DNA of 64,000 bases, from assembly GCF_010894455.1 (NCBI RefSeq), contig NZ_JAAIXY010000016.1:1-64000 (forward strand). The letters are read 5' to 3'. The stretch comes from Myxococcus eversor. Lineage in GTDB: Bacteria; Myxococcota; Myxococcia; Myxococcales; Myxococcaceae. Shown in pieces: positions 1 through 12,200 of the stretch. The notes beneath the pieces were generated by a model, which saw only the letters and a list, made by a program, of their open reading frames with translations, was not told the DNA's origin and made no database searches. Position 1 is the first letter of the stretch, and every line of letters begins with the position of its first letter. Position numbers and translations under genes: made by a program.

Positions 1-279
1 ACCGCAAGGCCCTCGCCTCCCTTCCCCTCCCAGACTCCCTCCCTCTCTCCGACTCCTTCTCTCCTCCTCGCGGCCCCACTGAAGAGCTCCTCTCCCTCCT
101 CTTCTCCCAGGTCCTCGGCCTCGACTCTGTCTCTCGCGACTCCGACTTCTTCTCCCTCGGCGGCCACTCCCTCTCCGCCACCCGCCTCGTCTCCCGCATC
201 CGTCAGTCCTTCGGCGTCGACCTTCCCCTCGCTTCCTTCTTCTCCTCGCCCTCCATCGCAGCCCTCGCGGCGATCCTCG
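1..279 (+). repeat. Near-identical NRPS PCP block, copy 1
   Basis: This stretch (A-domain tail, linker and PCP) matches 6304-6582 with only two base differences that I can see. The match stops abruptly at 280. It is an intragenic repeat covering the same domain junction in two modules, consistent with recent duplication or gene conversion. Confidence 0.9.
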
Positions 280-3200
280 CTCGTGGCGCGGATGCCCAGA
301 GCACCCCGCTTCCGGCTCCGACGCCGAAGCCTGGAGATGCCCCGCTGCTGCCGACGTTCGCGCAGGAGCGCTTCTGGTTCCTCCACCAACTGCTCCCCGA
401 CTTGCGCGCCTATGTCGTCCCCGAGGCCGTCGAGCTTCGTGGCCCGCTGGACGTGGATGCATTGGAAGCCGCGCTGCGATTGCTCCTGGAGCGACATGCC
501 GCCTTGCGGACGCTCTTCGGCACCGACGAGGGCCGCCCGGCCCCGCGCATCGAGCCCCTCCCCGCGCGCGCGCTCGAAGTGGAGGACGTGGAAGCGACTG
601 GGGACGGAGACACCACCATTCCCTGGGAGCGGCTGACCGCGGAGTGCATCCGGCCGTTCTCCCTGACGCACGGACCGCTGTACCGCTTCCGCCTCTTCCG
701 GATGGGCGCCGAGCACCACGTGCTGCTCTTCGTGCTGCACCACATCCTCGTCGACGGCGTGTCCCTCGACGGCCTCCGGCATGAGCTGGCCGTGGCGTAC
801 GAGGCGCTCCGTCAGAAGCAGGTCCCCGCCCTTCCCGCCGTCACCCTCACCCAGGCGGACATCGCCCTCTGGCAGCGCACGCCCGCCGTGCGCGCCCGCG
901 AAGAGGCGCACCTCGAATACTGGAAGCAGCAGCTCGCGGGCGCACCGTCTCGACTCGCGCTCCCCACGGACCGGCCCCGCCCGGCCGTCCTCGGCGACAG
1001 CGGCGCCCTCAGTCGTCACCTCCGGCTGAACGCCTCGCTGCACCGCGCCCTGAACACCGTGTGCCGCCAGCATCACGTCACGCCGTTCATGGTGCTGTAT
1101 TCCGCCTTCGCGGCCCTGCTCCAGCGCTACTCCGGACAGGACGAACTGTGCGTGGGCACTCCTGTCTCCGACCGCTCCCAGGCGGCCACCGAAGGCGTCG
1201 TCGGCCTGCTGCTCAACACCGTCGTGCTCCGCACCCACGTGGACCCGCGCGCCTCGTTCGCGAGCCTGCTGGCCCACGTGCGCACCGTCTCGCTGGAGGC
1301 GTTCTCCCACCAGCAGGTTCCCTTCGAGCGCGTCGTCGAGTCCCTCCCCGTGGAGCGCAGCCTCAGCCACGCTCCGCTGTTCCAGGTGCTGTTCGACATG
1401 AGCCGCATGGAGCACCCGCTCCCGGCGGCCTTCCCCACGCTCCAGTCCCGGGCCCTTCCCGTCGACAGCGGGACCAGCCAGTTCGACTTGAGCCTCTCCG
1501 TCGCGGAGGAGCGCGACGGGCTCGAGGTGTACTTCCGATACCGGACCGAGCTGTTCGACGCGGCCACCCTGGAGCGGATGCTGGGCCACTTCGAGCGACT
1601 GCTGGAGCACGCGCTGGAGACGCCCGAGCAGCCCATCGGCGCGCTGCCGCTGCTCGAGCGCGCGGAGTTCCAGCAGGTGGTGCGCGACTTCAATGCGACG
1701 CGGCGGCCCTTCGATGAGAAGGCCACCCTCGCCACGCTGCTGCGAGCCGCCTTCGAGCGCACACCCGACGCCATCGCGCTGGTGAGCCCCGAGGGCTCCT
1801 TCACCTTCGCGCAGCTCGAGTCCCGCGCCTCCCAGCTCGCTTCCCACCTCGCCGCCCTCGGCGCTCGGCCAGAGACAGTGGTGGGCTTGTGCCTGGAGCG
1901 CTCCGCCGAATCCGTCGTCGCCCTGCTCGCCATCCACCTGAGCGGCGCGGCCTGCCTCCCGTTGGAGCCCTCGCACCCCATCGCGCGTCGCGCCTCGCTG
2001 CTGCGCCAGTCCGGCGCGCGGTGGCTCATCTCGCGCGAGGCTTTCCTCGAGGGCGCCTCACTCGACATTCCCCTCGTGCGGCCCGAGGACGCCGCGAAGC
2101 CTGGTGCCGTGCTCGCGCTCCCCACGCCCGCGCGTCCGGAGCACCTCGCCTATGTCCTCTACACCTCGGGCTCCACCGGTGAGCCCAAGGGCGCGGAGCT
2201 GACGCAGCGCAATCTGGTCCACTGCTTCGCCAGCTTCGATGCTTTCTATGAGACGGCTCCGGGCCACGCCTGGGGCGCGTCCAGCAGCCTGTCCTTCGAC
2301 ATGCATCTGGAGGAGCTGCTCTTCAGCCTCACGCGTGGCGCTCGCGTGGTGATGCGCGCCGTCGGCCCCCTGAACCTGGGCCGCGACATCCTCCAGCACG
2401 GCATCACCCACGTCGTCATCACGCCCTCGTCGCTCGCCACCGCCTTCGAGGAGCCCGGCGCGCCAGAGGCCCTCCGTAGGCTCAAGGTCGTCGTCACCGG
2501 CGGTGAGGCCCTGCCCGACTCCCTCGTGCGGCAGCTCGCCTTCACGCAGACCCGCATCGTCAACGCGTATGGCCCCACCGAGACGAGCGTCTGCGTCGCG
2601 GTGGACGTGTGCGTGCCCCAGCGCCCCGTCAGCCTGGGACGGCCGTTGGACCGCAGCCAGCTCTACGTGCTCGATGACGCGCTCCAGCCCCTGCCCGTGG
2701 GCGTGCCGGGTGAGCTGTTCATCGGCGGCGAGGGACTGGGCCGTGGCTACCGCGCGCGTCCGGACCTCACCGCCGAGCGCTTCATTCCCGATGTCTTCAG
2801 CGAGACTCCCGGCGCGCGCCTCTATCGCACCGGTGACAGGGCGCGCTGGATGGCGGACGGCACCCTGTCCTTCCTCGGCCGCACGGACTTCCAGCTCAAG
2901 ATTCGCGGCGTCCGAGTGGAGCTGGAGGAAGTCGAGGCCGCCCTGCTGCGCCTTCCCGGCATCCGGCAGGCCGCCGTCATCGCCCGACAGACAGTCCGGG
3001 ACATGGAGCTGGTCGCGTACCTGGTGACGGAGGTCGCGTCCCCTGATTTCCGCGCCCTGCGTCAGGCGCTGTCCAAGCTGTTGCCGGAGGCCATGGTCCC
3101 CTCGCGCATGCGAGCATTGGACTCGCTGCCCACCAACACCAGCGGAAAGGTGGACCGCAAGGCCCTGGCCGCGCTCCCCGTCGAGCCCGACGCCGACGAG

Positions 3201-6200
3201 GCCGAGCACCAGCAACCCCCGCAGGGCCCCGCGGAGGAGCTGCTCGCGCTCCTCTTCAGCCAGGTCCTCGGCGTGGAGAAGGTGCACCGGAACGCGGACT
3301 TCTTCTCGCTGGGCGGCCACTCCCTCAGCGCCACCCGGCTGGTGTCGCGCATCCGCCAGTCCTTCGGTGTGGAGCTGCCCCTCGCCACGCTCTTCTCCAC
3401 CCCGACTGTCGCCTCGCTCGCCAGCATCCTCTCGGCGCATCCGATGGACCGCGCGCTGCCGCTTCCCGCGCCGACGCCCCGTCCCGCTGGCGAGCCCCCG
3501 CTCCCGTCGTTCGCGCAGGAGCGGCTCTGGTTCCTGCACGAGCTCCAGCCTTCGCTGCGCGCCTACCACATCCCGGAGGCGATGGAGCTGAAGGGCCCCC
3601 TCGATGTCGCCGCCCTCGAGTCGTCACTCCGGCTGTTGCTGGAGCGCCATGCCTCCCTGCGGTCGGTCTTCGTCCCCGAGGATGGGCGACCCGTGTTGCA
3701 GGTCCGTCCGCTTCCGCCGCGGGTGCTTCAGCGGGAGGACCTCGCTTCGACCAGCGCGGACATCAATGCGACCCTGTCGGCCCGAGTCCGGGAGGAGGCC
3801 AGCCGTGCCTTCCCGCTCGCGGAGGGCCCGCTCTATCGCTTCCGGCTCTTCCGACTGGCGCCCGAGCGCCATGTGCTGCTGCTGGTGCTTCACCACCTCC
3901 TCGTCGACGGCGTGTCGGTCGACATCCTCCTGCGCGAGCTGGCCGTGGCCTATACCGCCCTGAGCCAGCACCAGGAGCCCGCCCTTCCCTCGGTGACGCT
4001 CACGCAGGCGGATGTGGCCGCATGGCAGCGAACGCCCGCCGTGCGCGCGCGTGAGGACGCGCACCTCGACTACTGGAAGCAACGGCTCGCGGGAGCGCCT
4101 TCTACCCTGGCCCTGCCGCTCGACAAGCCACGCCCGGCCGTGCGCGGAGACGAGGGCGCGTTCTGCCCGCCGCACAGGCTGAGTCCGGCGCTGGCGCAAG
4201 CCCTGGCCACGCTGTGCCGTCAGTATCAGGTGACGCCGTTCATGGCGCTGTATGCCGCCTTCGCCGCGCTGCTCCAGCGCTACTCCGGGCAGGACGAGCT
4301 GTGCGTCGGGGTTCCTGTCTCCGGCCGCGCGCATCCCGCGCTGGAGGACACCGTCGGCCTCTTCATCAACACCGTCGTCTTCCGCACCCGCGTGAGCGCC
4401 AGCACGTCCTTCGCCGACCTGCTGTCCCACGTCCGCGCGACGGCCCTGGAGGCGTTCACCCACCAGCAGGTTCCGTTCGACCGCGTCATCGAAGCGCTCC
4501 ACCTGGAGCGCAACCTCCACCAGACGCCGCTGTTCCAGGTCCTGTTCGACCTGAACCGGATGAGCCGCTCCTGGGATGGACAGTTCCCTGGAATCTCCAC
4601 CTGGCCGCGCTTCGTCGACAACGGCACCAGCCAGTTCGACCTGAGCCTCTCCGTCATCGAAGACGCGGAGGGGTTCGAGCTGTATCTCCAGTACGACACC
4701 TCGCTGTTCACGGAGGCGAGCGGGACGCGGATGCTGTCCCACTACGTGCGCCTGTTGGAGCAGACGTTGGAGGCGCCGACCCGCTCCGTGGGCGCGCTGT
4801 CCCTGCTGAGTCCCGAGGAACGCCAGCAGATGGTGCACGGCTTCCACTCGGCACAGCAGCCCTTCGATGAAGAGGCCACCGTCGCCTCGCTCCTCCTCGC
4901 CTCCGCCGCGAGGACTCCTGACGCCGTCGCGCTGGTGACACCCGAGGGCTCACTCACCTTCTCCCAGCTCCTCGCTCGGGCGTCACAGCTCGCCTCGCAT
5001 CTCGCGGCCCTCGGTGCTCGGCCAGAGACGGTGGTGGGTCTGTGCCTGGAGCGCTCCGCGGACTCCGTCGTCGCCCTGCTCGCCATCCATTTGAGCGGCG
5101 CGGCCTGCCTCCCGCTGGAGTCTTCGCATCCCGCCGCCCGTCGCGCCTCGCTGCTGAGACAGTCCGGTGCGCGGCTGCTCATCTCCCGTGAGTCCTTCTT
5201 CGAAGGTGCCTCGCTCGACATTCCCCTCGTGCGCCCCGAGGACGCCGCGAAGCCCGGCGCCGTGCTCGCGCTCCCCACGCCCGCGCGTCCGGGCCACCTC
5301 GCGTACGTCATCTACACCTCGGGCTCCACCGGTGAGCCCAAGGGCGCGGAGCTGACTCAGCGCAACCTCGTCCATGGCTTCGCCGCGTTCGATGCGCTCT
5401 ACGACACCGCGCCCGGCGCGACGTGGGCCGCGTCCAGCAGCGTCTCCTTCGACATCCACATGGAGGAACTGCTCTTCAGTCTCTCGCGTGGCGCTCGCGT
5501 GGTGCTCCGGCCAGTCGGCCCCCTCAACCTGGGCCGTGACATCCTCCAGCACGGCATCACCCACGTCTCCACCACGCCGTCCTCGCTCGCCACCGCCATC
5601 GAGGAGCCCGGTGCACTCGAGGCCCTGCGTCACCTGCGCGTGTTGATTTCGGGTGGAGAGGTCCTTCCCGAGTCACTCATCCAAGCGCTGGCCGTCACGC
5701 AGACCCGGCTCATCAATACCTACGGGCCCGTCGAAACGACCATCTGCGTCACCGGCACGGTGTATTCGCCCGAGCTGCCTGTCACCCTCGGCAAGCCCCT
5801 GGCTCGCACCCGCCTCTACGTCCTCGACGACTCCCTCCAGCCTCTCCCCGTCGGCGTCCCTGGCGAGCTCTTCATCGCGGGCCCCAGCCTCGGCCGTGGC
5901 TACCGCTCGCGCCCGGACCTCACCGCCGAGCGCTTCATTCCCGATGGCTTCAGCGACTCGCCCGGCGCTCGCATGTACCGCACCGGCGACAGGGCACGCT
6001 GGCTCCACGACGGCTCCCTCTCCTTCCTCGGCCGCTCCGACTTCCAGCTCAAGATTCGCGGCGTCCGCGTCGAGCTCGAGGAAGTCGAGGCCGCTCTCCT
6101 CCGCCTCCCTGGCGTCCGCCACGCCGCCGCCATTCCCCACCCCTCCTCTCGCGACTCCCTCCTCGCCTTCCTCGTCCTCGACTCTCCCTTCCATGACTTG

Positions 6201-9200
6201 CGCTCCCTGCGCTCGTCCCTCTCCTCTTCTCTCCCAGACGCCATGGTGCCTTCGCTCCTGCGCGTCCTCGACTCCCTCCCCCTCTCCTCCTCCGGCAAGG
6301 TCGACCGCAAGGCCCTCGCCTCCCTTCCCCTCCCAGACTCCCTCCCTCTCTCCGACTCCTTCTCTCCTCCTCGCGGCCCCACTGAAGAGCTCCTCTCCCT
6401 CCTCTTCTCCCAGGTCCTCGGCCTCGACTCCGTCTCTCGCGACTCCGACTTCTTCTCCCTCGGCGGCCACTCCCTCTCCGCCACCCGCCTCGTCTCCCGC
6501 ATCCGTCAGTCCTTCGGCGTCGACCTTCCCCTCGCTTCCTTCTTCTCCTCTCCCTCCATCGCAGCCCTCGCGGCGATCCTCGAATCCCACGCGCTCGCTC
6601 GCGTCCCGCGGCTCCCAGCTCCAGCTCCCAGGTCTCCCGACGCTCCGCTGCTGCCGACGTTCGCGCAGGAGCGCCTCTGGTTCCTCCATGAGCTGCTCCC
6701 TGGCCTGCGCGCGTATCTCATCCCCGAGGCTGTCGAGCTTCGCGGCCCGCTGGACACAGGCGCCCTGGAGTCCGCGCTGCGACTGATGCTGGAGCGACAC
6801 AGCTCCCTTCGCGCGCACTTCGCTCCTGATGGTGACCGGCCCACGCTTCGGCTGGGGCCCGTACCGGCCCAGGTGCTCCAGGTCGAAGACGCGCCCTCTT
6901 CGCTGGACGGTGCGTCGCTTCGCGACTGGGCCCGATTCCAGGAAGAGTCCAGCCGCGCCTTCTCCCTCTCCGAGGGGCCGCTGTACCGCTTCCGCCTGTT
7001 CCGACTGGGCGCCGAGCACCATGTGCTGCTGCTCGTGCTGCACCACGTCCTCGTCGACGGCCTGTCCCTCGACATCCTCCTGCGCGAGCTGGCCGTGGCC
7101 TACTCCGCGCTCCGCCAGCAGCAGGTCCCTGTCCTTCCTCCCGTCGCGCTCACCCAGGCGGATGTCGCGACGTGGCAGCGGCTGCCCTCGGTTCGCGCCC
7201 ATGAAGAGGCGCACCTCGACTACTGGAAACGCCAGCTCGCGGGAGCCCCGTCGCTGCTCGCCCTGCCGCTCGACAAGCCACGCCGCTCCGTCGTCGGAGA
7301 TGCCGGAGCCGTCAGTCGCATCCAGCGCCTGTCTCCCGCGCTGACTCGGGCTTTGGGCACCCTGTGCCGTGAGCAACAGGTGACGCCCTTCATGGCGCTG
7401 TATGCCGTCTTCGCCACCCTGCTGCACCGCTACTCCGGACAGGAGGAGCTGGTCGTGGGCAGTCCCACCGCGGGACGCGTCCACCCGGCCACCGAGGACG
7501 TCGTCGGCCTGTTCCTCAACACCGTCGTCCTGCGCAGCCACTTCACCTCGGGCCTGACCTTCTCGACCCTCCTGGCGCAGGTCCGCACCACGTCACTGGA
7601 GGCCTTCTCGCATCAGGCCGCGCCGTTCGAGCGGGTCGTCCAGGCGCTCCACGTGGAGCGCGGTACGGGCCACCTTCCACTGGTGCAGGTGATGTTCGAC
7701 ATGGGGCGGGCGGTGACGGAGCCGCTCGCCAGCGCCTTCCAGGGAATGACTGCTCGGGAGCTGCACGTCGACAACCACACCAGTCAGCTCGACCTGACAC
7801 TCCATGCCACGGAGGTCGCCGACGGCTTCGAGTTCGCCTTCACGTACAGCACTGACTTGTTCGAGCCCGCCACCGCGGAGCGGATGCTCACCCATTACCT
7901 CCAGCTCCTCGAAGGCGCGCTCCAGGCTCCGAGCGCCGAAATCTCGCACCTGCCCCTGCTGACAGACGACGAGCGAGTCTCGGCCCTGCGCGGCGGTCGC
8001 CCGGCGCCCACGGCTCCTCCCGAGACGTGCGTGCACGAGGACTTCGCGGCCCAGGCCCTGCGCGTCCCGGAGCGCATCGCCCTGTCCTTCGATGGCGGAC
8101 AGTGGACCTACGGCGAACTCGCGGCCTGGACTCACAAGGCCGCACGGCGGCTCGCGGCCCAGGGCGTGGCACGGGAGACGCTGGTCGCCGTCATCGGGCC
8201 TCGGGATGAGGCCCTCGTTCGCGCCATCCTCGCCGTCCACACCGCGGGCGGCGCGCATCTCCAGCTCGATGCACGACTGCCTCCCGCGCGCGTGGCCCAG
8301 CTCCTCGCGGAGAGCCAGCCGCCGTTCCTCCTCGCCTCGGGGACGCTGGACAGCGGACTCACCGAGGCACTCTCCCTGGTCCCCGAGTCCCTGCGTCCAC
8401 GGGTGTTGACGCTCGACGGGCTGGAGACGCAGAGCGCGGAGCCCCTCTCGCGGCGGGCTTCACCGGAGGCGCTCGCGTACGTGCTCTTCACGTCGGGCTC
8501 CACGGGTGTGCCCAAGGGCGTGATGGTCCACCACCGGGGCCTGCGCAATCACATCCTCGGCATGGTCGAGGGGCTGGGCATCCACGAAGGCGATGTCATC
8601 GCCCAGACGGCGTCCCTGAGCTTCGACATCTCCGTGTGGCAGATGCTCGGTGCGTTGACGCTCGGCGCCACCACGCACCTCATCACCGATGATTCCGCGC
8701 GGGAGCCGCAGCGACTCGCCTCGGAGATTGCGTCGTCTGGAGCCACCGTGGTGGAGCTGGTCCCCTCGGTGCTGCATGCGCTGCTGGAGGACACCGCCGC
8801 CAGCGCGCCCGCGCTTCCACGACTGCGGTGCATGGTCACCATCGGCGAGGCCCTGCCGCCTTCCGTATGCCGCGCCTGGTTCGAGCGCTACCCGAACATC
8901 CCGCTGGTCAACGCCTACGGCCCCGCCGAGTGCTCCGACACCGCGACGCTCCAGCACCTGGTGACGCCGCCGCTCGGGACCAGCACGCCCATCGGCCTGC
9001 CCAAGCGGGGAATGGAGGTCCATGTGCTGGACGACTCCATGAACCCCGTGCCTCCGGGTGTCGTGGGTGAGCTCTACATCGGTGGCGTCGGCGTGGGCCG
9101 TGGCTACCGGCACCGCCCCGAGTTGACCGCGGAGCGCTTCGTGCCGCATCCCTTCTCGGACGTGCCGGGCGCGCGCCTGTATCGCACCGGAGACCTGGGA

Positions 9201-12200
9201 CGCCGCCTGTCCGACGGACGCCTGGAGTTCCTCGCCCGCGCCGACTTCCAGGTGAAGGTGCGCGGCATGCGCATCGAGCTGGGGGAAGTGGAGGCCGCGC
9301 TGGCCTCGCTGCCGTCCGTGCGTGCCTGCGCCGTCACCGCGTGGGAGCGCCGTCCCGGAGACAAGGAGCTGGTGGCCTGGGTGGTGCTCACCGGCGCCGA
9401 GTCGCCCGCGCTGCTGCGCGAGGCCCTGAGCCAACGGCTGCCGCCCTACATGGTGCCCGCGCGAATCATGCCGCTGACCGCGCTCCCCCTCAGTGCCAAC
9501 GGGAAGGTGGACCGCAAGGCGCTGGCCCTGCGGCCCCTGCCCCAGTCCGAGGAGGCCGAGGGAGAGCTGCCCCAGGGCGCCACGGAAGAGCACCTGGCGC
9601 GGCTCTTCCAACAGGTCCTGGGCGTCGAGCAGGTGTGGCGTGACTCCGACTTCTTCGCCCTCGGCGGTCACTCGCTGAGCGCGACTCGCGTGGTGACTCG
9701 CATCCGGCAGGAGCTGGGCGTGCAGTTGCCATTGAGCACGCTGTTCACCCAGCCCACCGTGGCCGGGCTCGCGCGCGCCATCGCCGGGGCTCCGCGCATC
9801 CAGGAGTCGCCGACAACGCCGACCGTCACTCCGACAGGCCCGCTGCCGGCGGCGCCCGTGCAGGAGCGCCTGTGGTACGCGCTGCAGTTGCCGGACGCAC
9901 CTCCCTATGTGCTCAGCCTCGCCATGGTGCTGGACGGCCCGCTGGAGCCTTCCCACCTGGAGGCCGCGCTCGCCGCCGCGCTGGAGCGAAACCACACGCT
10001 GCGCACCGTCTTCTTCCAGGAACGCGAAGCCGTGCTGGTCCGCGTGAATCCGACGCTCGCCTCCGTGCTCTCGCGGGTGGACCTGTCACACCTGCCTCCC
10101 ACCGAGGCGTTCGAGGCGGCGCGCGCGGCGGTGTCACGGCAGGACCACCTGCCCTTCGATGTGGCCCGCGGTCCGCTGTACCGCTTCGAGCTGCTCCGCC
10201 TGGATGCGACGGGCACTCGCCATGTCCTCGTGCTCGCCGTGAGTCACCTCGTCTCCGACGGCCTGGGACTCCACGCGTTCATGGACGAGGTGGCCACCGC
10301 CTACCAGGCGGCGCGGGCGCGGGTGACGCCCCTGCTTCCGCCGGCCCCGCTCCAGTACACCGACGTGGCGCGGTGGCAGCGGAGCGAAGACGCCCTGCAG
10401 CGGGAGACGGAGTCGCTCGCGTCGTGGAAGCAGGCGCTGGCGAATGCGCCTCCCGTGTTGGACCTGCCCGTGGACTTCCCGCGTCGGGCGCCCGCGCTCA
10501 ACGCCAACATGCGCCCTGTCCGCGTGGCGTTCTCTCCCGGGCAGGGAGACGCGCTCCGCGAGCTGTCCCGTCGCGAGCGGGTGTCCCCCTTCACGTCGGT
10601 GCTGGCGCTCGTCCAGTCCTGGCTGCATCGGCTCAGCGGCCAGGGCTCCGTCGTGGTGGCCTCGCCCTTCTCCGGACGCACCCTGCCCCAGACGGAGCGG
10701 ATGGTCGGCTACTTCGCCAACGTCCTCCCCCTGTGTACGGACCTGACGGGCAACCCGTCCTTCCGACAATTGCTCCGACGCGCCCAGGCGGTGGTGGCCC
10801 ACGCCACGGCCCATCAGGACGTCGCCTTCAAGCGAATCTCGGATGCCGTGGTGCCGGAGGGTCCGCGCACCTCTCAAGCCCTGGCGCAGACGCTGGTGAT
10901 GCTGGATTCGGCGGGCACGCTCCGCATGGACGGCCTCGCGGTGGAGGAGCTGGACGCCCCCGGCGTCATCCCCGCGTATGACGTGGTGGTCAGCCTCGTC
11001 GAGGAGACGCATGGCGGGTTGGAGGGACTGCTCGCCGTCGACGGAGCCCTCTTCACGGCGGAGTCCGGCGAGCGCATGGCCCGCTCGTTCGAGCAGTGGG
11101 TGGACTCGGCGCTGCGGGTTCCTGACGCGCCGCTGTCCCGCCTGTCGCTGCTGTCGGACCTGCAGCGCGCGGAGGTGCTCGCGTCGCTGGATGGAGGGCC
11201 GCAGGAGATTCCCACCGGGGCCTGCATCCACACCGTCTTCGAGGCCCAGGTGCCGCGCTCGCCCACGGCCGCCGCCGTGGCGCATGGCGCGACGACGTGG
11301 AGCTACGCCGAACTGAATGCCCGCGCCAACCTGCTCGCCCGCGAGCTGGTGGAAAAGGGCCTGCTTCCCGAGGAGCGCGTGGGCGTGATGATGGAGCCCT
11401 CCGCGCAAGCCATGGCGGTGCTGCTGGGCATCATGAAGGCGGGCGGCGCCTACGTCCCGCTCGACGCGGGCTGGCCTGACGCACGCAAGCAGGCCGTGGT
11501 GGAGCGGGCGGGAATCCGCCGACTGTGGTTGGACGAGGACGCACGGACCGCGAACGAGTGGCTCGTTCCCCACGTCGCGGTGCCACGCCAGCCGGAGACT
11601 GTTCCGGAGGACCTGGCGCCCGGACCGCGCCGGGTCGCGGACTCCCAGGTGGCGTACATCGTCTTCACCTCCGGCTCCACGGGCGAGCCCAAGGGAGTGA
11701 TGGTGGAGCACCGCTCGGTGGTGAACCACAATCTGGCCATCGTGAAGCGCTTCGGGCTGAGGGCCGGAGACCGGATGCTCCAGTTCGCGCCGCTCACCTT
11801 CGACGCCGCCGCCGAGGACCTCTATCCGCCGCTGGCGGTGGGGGCCACCGTTGTCCTGCGCAACGGGCTGGTCCCCGCGCACGCGATGACTCCGTACCTG
11901 GAGGAGACGGACATCACCCTCATCAGCCTGCCTCCCACGTACATCGAGGAGTGGATTCGGCAGATGGAGTCCTCGGGCCAGCGGCTTCCGCGCCGCCTGC
12001 GCCTGCTCGCCCCGGGAGGCGATGTCCTCAAGCGGGAGACCTATGACGCCTGGGTGCGCGTGGGCGGTGCTCACGCGCCGTGGGTCAACGTCTACGGCCC
12101 CACCGAGTGCACCATCACCTCCGCCACCTGCGACATCCCCGGCGTCGAGGGTCTGGGCACCGAGGCCACCTTCCCCATCGGCCGGCCCATCCCCCGCGTG

